NCBI GenBank assembly: GCA_024734555.1
Contig: JANPWX010000619.1
Span: 3,098,666 to 3,162,665 of the forward strand
Direction: 5' to 3'
Length of the DNA: 64,000 nucleotides
From: Trochalopteron elliotii
Taxonomy: Eukaryota; Chordata; Aves; Passeriformes; Leiothrichidae
A model generated the notes under the pieces. That model saw only the letters and a program-made list of their open reading frames with translations. It was not told where the DNA came from and did no database searches. Shown here in pieces: positions 60,829 through 64,000 of the stretch. Numbering within the stretch: position 1 is the first letter of the stretch; every line of letters starts with the position of its first letter. The position numbers and the translations under genes are program-made.

Positions 60829-62134
60829 CTGAAGAAAAGACAATCAAAACAGACTTAATGTTGCACTGACAGAAAACCACAAATAATTCTTTAACAACAT
60901 TGTCAAGAGGCTTTAAAGCATAGAAAAAACACTGACTACCATTCCACAGATTAAAGAAACCTTTTTTATAATTAAGTACTTTGGATCATGAGAAATACTA
61001 CTGGAGAGAATCAGAAGCTGTTGAAGCTTCTTCACACTTGGCAGTCAACAACTGTCAATTTAACTGAAGCTTCCTTCAGACAGAATTGAGCTTTTGAAAC
61101 TGTCAATATTTTTGTCCCTAAAATTTGCCTATATCCACACCAATATTTATGCTAAACTTTGGATAAAATGTGCTAATTACTATGCAACACTACTATTACC
61201 ACCATCACATTTTTTTCCCCTCAATCCTCATTCTAGAGATCCTAAAGCACTTTCAATAGAAATTTCAGCTTATGAAAGTGCATGTTTAACTTCTGGTTTT
61301 CAGCCACTTGAAGGAATAGCCTCAAAAATAAAGAATTTTACTGGTCTCCAACACAAATTTAAAAAATTAAACAAAACTGTGTACTGTTGCTATTGATTTT
61401 TATTAACTGACCCTTCTTTGGCTGGTCTCAAGGGAGAAGATATAAATTAAAATGCAATCAACAGTAAAAGTGACATTCTTACTGTTACATGGGGAAAGAA
61501 GAGCAAGGTAACAGACTAGAAATTTCTACAGTCAAATAGAGCCTAACGTAGTAACAACTAATGTTCTCTTTGTTCTAATACCCTTTGGTGAGTGAAGGTT
61601 AAATTGTACTATTCAGAGAGAGACAGCTCTGCCTGAAAACCAGAAATAAAGGAAACTAAGTCAACAGAATCACATGAAGCAATTTTTAAACAGTTTACTC
61701 TCTCATCCTTTTGCAAGTTATTCACATATTGTTAGCAATCACATCATGTATAAAAGCCCAAATGATTTCAGCAGTTTTAAGCCATTTATGATTTGTATCA
61801 AAAATCAAAACTTCAGTCAATCTTCTTGACATAAGAAGCACTTCAGATTTTAAGACAAGGAGGAGAAATACAACCTCTCAGACACATTTCTTACAAATTA
61901 GTTAAGCTTGGGTGGCAACAATTCTTTTCCCCAACAGATACTTTCTTCTTTTGAGTGAGAAATTGGGTAAATATGAACTTGATTAGATGGTCTGCAGGTA
62001 ATATAACCACTACACCAAGCCAGAGCTGTTTATTAAAAGTGTCTGTCCTCCAAGTTTTTCTCTGTACATCAAATATTCAAGCACAAAAGACACGAACGCA
62101 TTTAGATATGCCAGAAGGTGAGAAAATTGCTTAC
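60829..62134 (-). other. MBIP: MBIP intron between the two upstream exons
   Basis: A 1306-nt intron with donor GTAAGC and acceptor TTCTTCAG. It is AT-rich and nothing else was recognised in it. Confidence 0.85.
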
Positions 62135-62232
62135 TACAGATTGAAAATATTCAGGAGACAGTCCTTCCAGCTCAAGGATTTTATCTTCAAGCTTCTTAAT
62201 TCTCTGATAAATGTCTCTTGGTACTGGACCAC
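62135..62232 (-). CDS. MBIP: MBIP exon (third from last): coiled-coil segment
   Basis: This 98-nt exon is preceded by an acceptor reading ...TGTATTTAG and followed by the donor GTAAGC. It begins with the last two bases of a split glycine codon (G|GT), then encodes 32 residues starting GPVPRDIYQRIKKLEDKI and ending SPEYFQSV. This is almost identical to the human MBIP segment, with one clear change of isoleucine to leucine before SPEYF. The IKKLEDKILELEG stretch has hydrophobic residues at heptad spacing and belongs to the leucine-zipper/coiled-coil part of the protein used for binding partners. The exon ends in phase 0. The previous exon is outside the window, so the open left edge of the protein is not visible. 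Confidence 0.95.
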
Positions 62233-64000
62233 CTAAATACATCAGTTGTAATGCAAAGAAATCAGGAAAAGTGTTTGAATAACTTATTTAACTAAAGATT
62301 GCAAGTCTGACATTTGAATTCTTCAAGATTAGCTATCAACCAGTAGATGAACAAAATAAATGGATGGGATAATATAAAGGCAGGATAATTAATATGATTC
62401 AGGATAAAACCAGACTGATAAGCCAGTGCAGACAATGAAAACAGTAAGACAACTTCATGTAGTTGGCTGAAGTATGTCTGTCAAGGTCCCTGAAACAACT
62501 AATGACCACTCTTACAACACAATGGTCATACATGAAATGTTGCCACTTCAAAGCTGACACAAGCATTAGGACAGAGCAGATGGGATGGCAGACCACATAT
62601 GAATTCAGCTTTGATATCTAAGATAGGTTTCTTTCAGAACAGTCTCCACTGAGCATCAGAGGTTAGAGGACAAGTATGAGTTGTGCTTGACAAAGAACAG
62701 CGTTTGCCTGACCATAGCTGGGAGGAGTGGGGAATGTGTGTACTGAACTAAATAACAGAGGTCTGAAAAAAAAAGTCAAAAAAATGACCAAACAAATAAA
62801 AAAGCCCCAAACTCACCTAAGAACCACCCAGACAAAAAAACCCACAACAAAACCCACTCACATCACAAAATCTACAGCACAAAAAAAATCCCACCTCAAC
62901 CCATCTGCTATTTTCATCTATACCTACAGCAGTTTGGGTTTGTTTCCCCATGTAAAAATAGAACTGATCAAAGGATCAGCCTTAGCAAGCATCTTATTTG
63001 CACTCCATTGTATTCTACAATGAAATAACTATATGAAATAACTGTTTATCACAGCTAAGTACTGGCTATTCCAATTAAAATGATAGTCTGGTTCTGAACT
63101 GTATTGACAACCAAGACCATAGCAAGCCTTTACTTTTTGACACACATTTCCTTTTATTTCTGTGTCTGTTACACAAGACAGTTCTATTCCACAACCAACC
63201 AAAATAAGAACTAATGTGGAGTTTGGGGTTTCCTTTTTTTTTGCCATTCATCTATTTTGTCCCTTCAAAGAAACAATTGCGCAGGTAGCTTCACTCCCTC
63301 AGTTCTGCTCTCTACTCCACACTCAGCACATACTAATTAAATTGCCTAACCTATCACTCTTAATATTACTCTCTCTCAGTGTAAAGGGAAAAGAGCAGTA
63401 CTAGCATGAGAAGCTGTTCTGAAAAACAGCCAGCGAGTCAACATTAACTTTCTCCATTGTTGGAAGCAAAAACTGGTGGAACAGGTAGCTGAGGCATGTT
63501 ACCTGCTCAGATGAGTATTTTTTGCACAGCTGCTGGGGTAGGCATCAAATAACATTGAGATGCTTCCCATGAATGTTGATTTGAACAGGGGTTGAGTTGG
63601 TGTTGCATGCTTCCATCCTCTTAACCTATACTATAGTTTAGCTGACCCATTCCTTCAAACAAAATGTGATCACTTATTATAGGCACAAGCTGGAATCAAA
63701 GACCTCTCCTTAGCTACCTCCAATCATTGTCCCTGATTTTTGCATAAACTCCACAGCTATACACTGTAACCCTAATGCTGGCTAGCCACTTCCAAATTCT
63801 ATTTCCATTGCTGGCTTATTTTTGAGACAGCTACAGAGCTAAGCATCAAGCTCTGACTGCTGCCTCAAGAGTATCTATGCATATCTTACTCTCCTTGCTG
63901 GCAGATAACTTTAATCCACTACACAGTCACAGGAATCTAGCAATCTAGTCAATGTTCCAAATATTTTTAAGATGATGGATTGGCACCTATTCAGTATTCA
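62233..64000 (-). other. MBIP: MBIP intron, partial, running out of the window
   Basis: Sequence upstream of the third-last exon. No match to the preceding MBIP coding segment was seen, so it is read as intron to the window edge. It contains an A/C-rich low-complexity tract near 62.77-62.91 kb. Confidence 0.7.
62766..62906. repeat. A/C-rich low-complexity tract
   Basis: The plus strand is almost free of G over much of this stretch, with runs such as AAAAAAAACCCAC and ACAAAACCCACTC. It is degenerate and has no fixed period. It lies in an MBIP intron and in the transcript would be U/G-rich. Confidence 0.7.

Larger units (their letters stand above)
58455..64000 (-). other. MBIP: MBIP gene, 3' portion (partial; 5' end beyond window)
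   Basis: Three minus-strand exons with canonical AG/GT borders join in frame and reproduce the C-terminal end of vertebrate MBIP. The human protein is about 344 residues; the 80 complete codons seen here are roughly its last quarter. MBIP binds and inhibits the MAP3K12/DLK kinase and thereby dampens JNK signalling. It is also a structural subunit of the ATAC histone acetyltransferase complex (GCN5/PCAF, ADA2A, ADA3, ZZZ3, YEATS2, WDR5). Upstream exons were looked for between 62300 and 64000 on the minus strand and not recognised, so they lie to the right of the window. The left boundary given is an estimated poly(A) cleavage position, inferred from the AATAAA at 58472-58477. The gene's identity is firm and the transcript end is approximate. 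Confidence 0.93.

Noticed and set aside
62300..64000. Search for the preceding MBIP exon
   Set aside because: No minus-strand segment resembling the next upstream MBIP residues was found, so the exon is placed outside the window.
1..64000. tRNA, rRNA, CRISPR arrays, bacterial-type operons, complete endogenous viruses
   Set aside because: None seen on either strand by reading; the window has eukaryotic intergenic character throughout.

Overview
The window looks like bird nuclear DNA. It is AT-rich and gene-poor, carries few recognisable transposons, has A/C- and T/G-rich low-complexity tracts, and contains one broken CR1 LINE fragment. CR1 also occurs in turtles and crocodilians, so 'bird' is the most likely reading but is not proven. 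There is nothing bacterial or viral in the layout.

The only protein-coding gene I can support is the 3' end of MBIP (MAP3K12-binding inhibitory protein 1, a subunit of the ATAC histone acetyltransferase complex). It lies on the minus strand at the right end. Three exons (62135-62232, 60790-60828, 59028-59135) have good splice sites, join in frame and encode the last 80 residues. The 3' UTR runs left to candidate poly(A) signals, the best at 58472-58477. The 5' part of the gene lies beyond base 64000. In vertebrates MBIP sits beside NKX2-1, with a large gene-poor interval on its 3' side towards BRMS1L. The roughly 58 kb to the left is therefore best read as that gene desert, where long-range enhancers would be expected.

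Layout. 1-3.98 kb: AT-rich DNA with no gene seen. 3.98-6.1 kb: the most unusual part, with a GC/CpG-rich block (about 4.13-4.80 kb) between complementary TTGG and CCAA tracts, a perfect 14-bp hairpin (5294-5327), and a 3 x 52-bp tandem repeat carrying TGATTGAT and CCAAT-like motifs, ending at a GC box. 6.1-55 kb: non-coding DNA with simple repeats, short duplications, a poly(T)29 with an upstream AATAAA that looks like a reverse-transcribed mRNA tail, one possible ancient MIR SINE, and several compact stretches that look like conserved non-coding elements by eye only. 55.1-55.4 kb: a CR1 ORF2 fragment bounded by a perfect 24-bp inverted repeat. 58.4-64 kb: the MBIP 3' end.

I found no rRNA, tRNA, CRISPR array, complete mobile element or new gene system. 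The long open frames at 4.2-4.9 kb and 22.6-23.0 kb are products of GC-richness and of a (TTTTTG)n repeat. All regulatory readings are inferences that need alignment or chromatin data.
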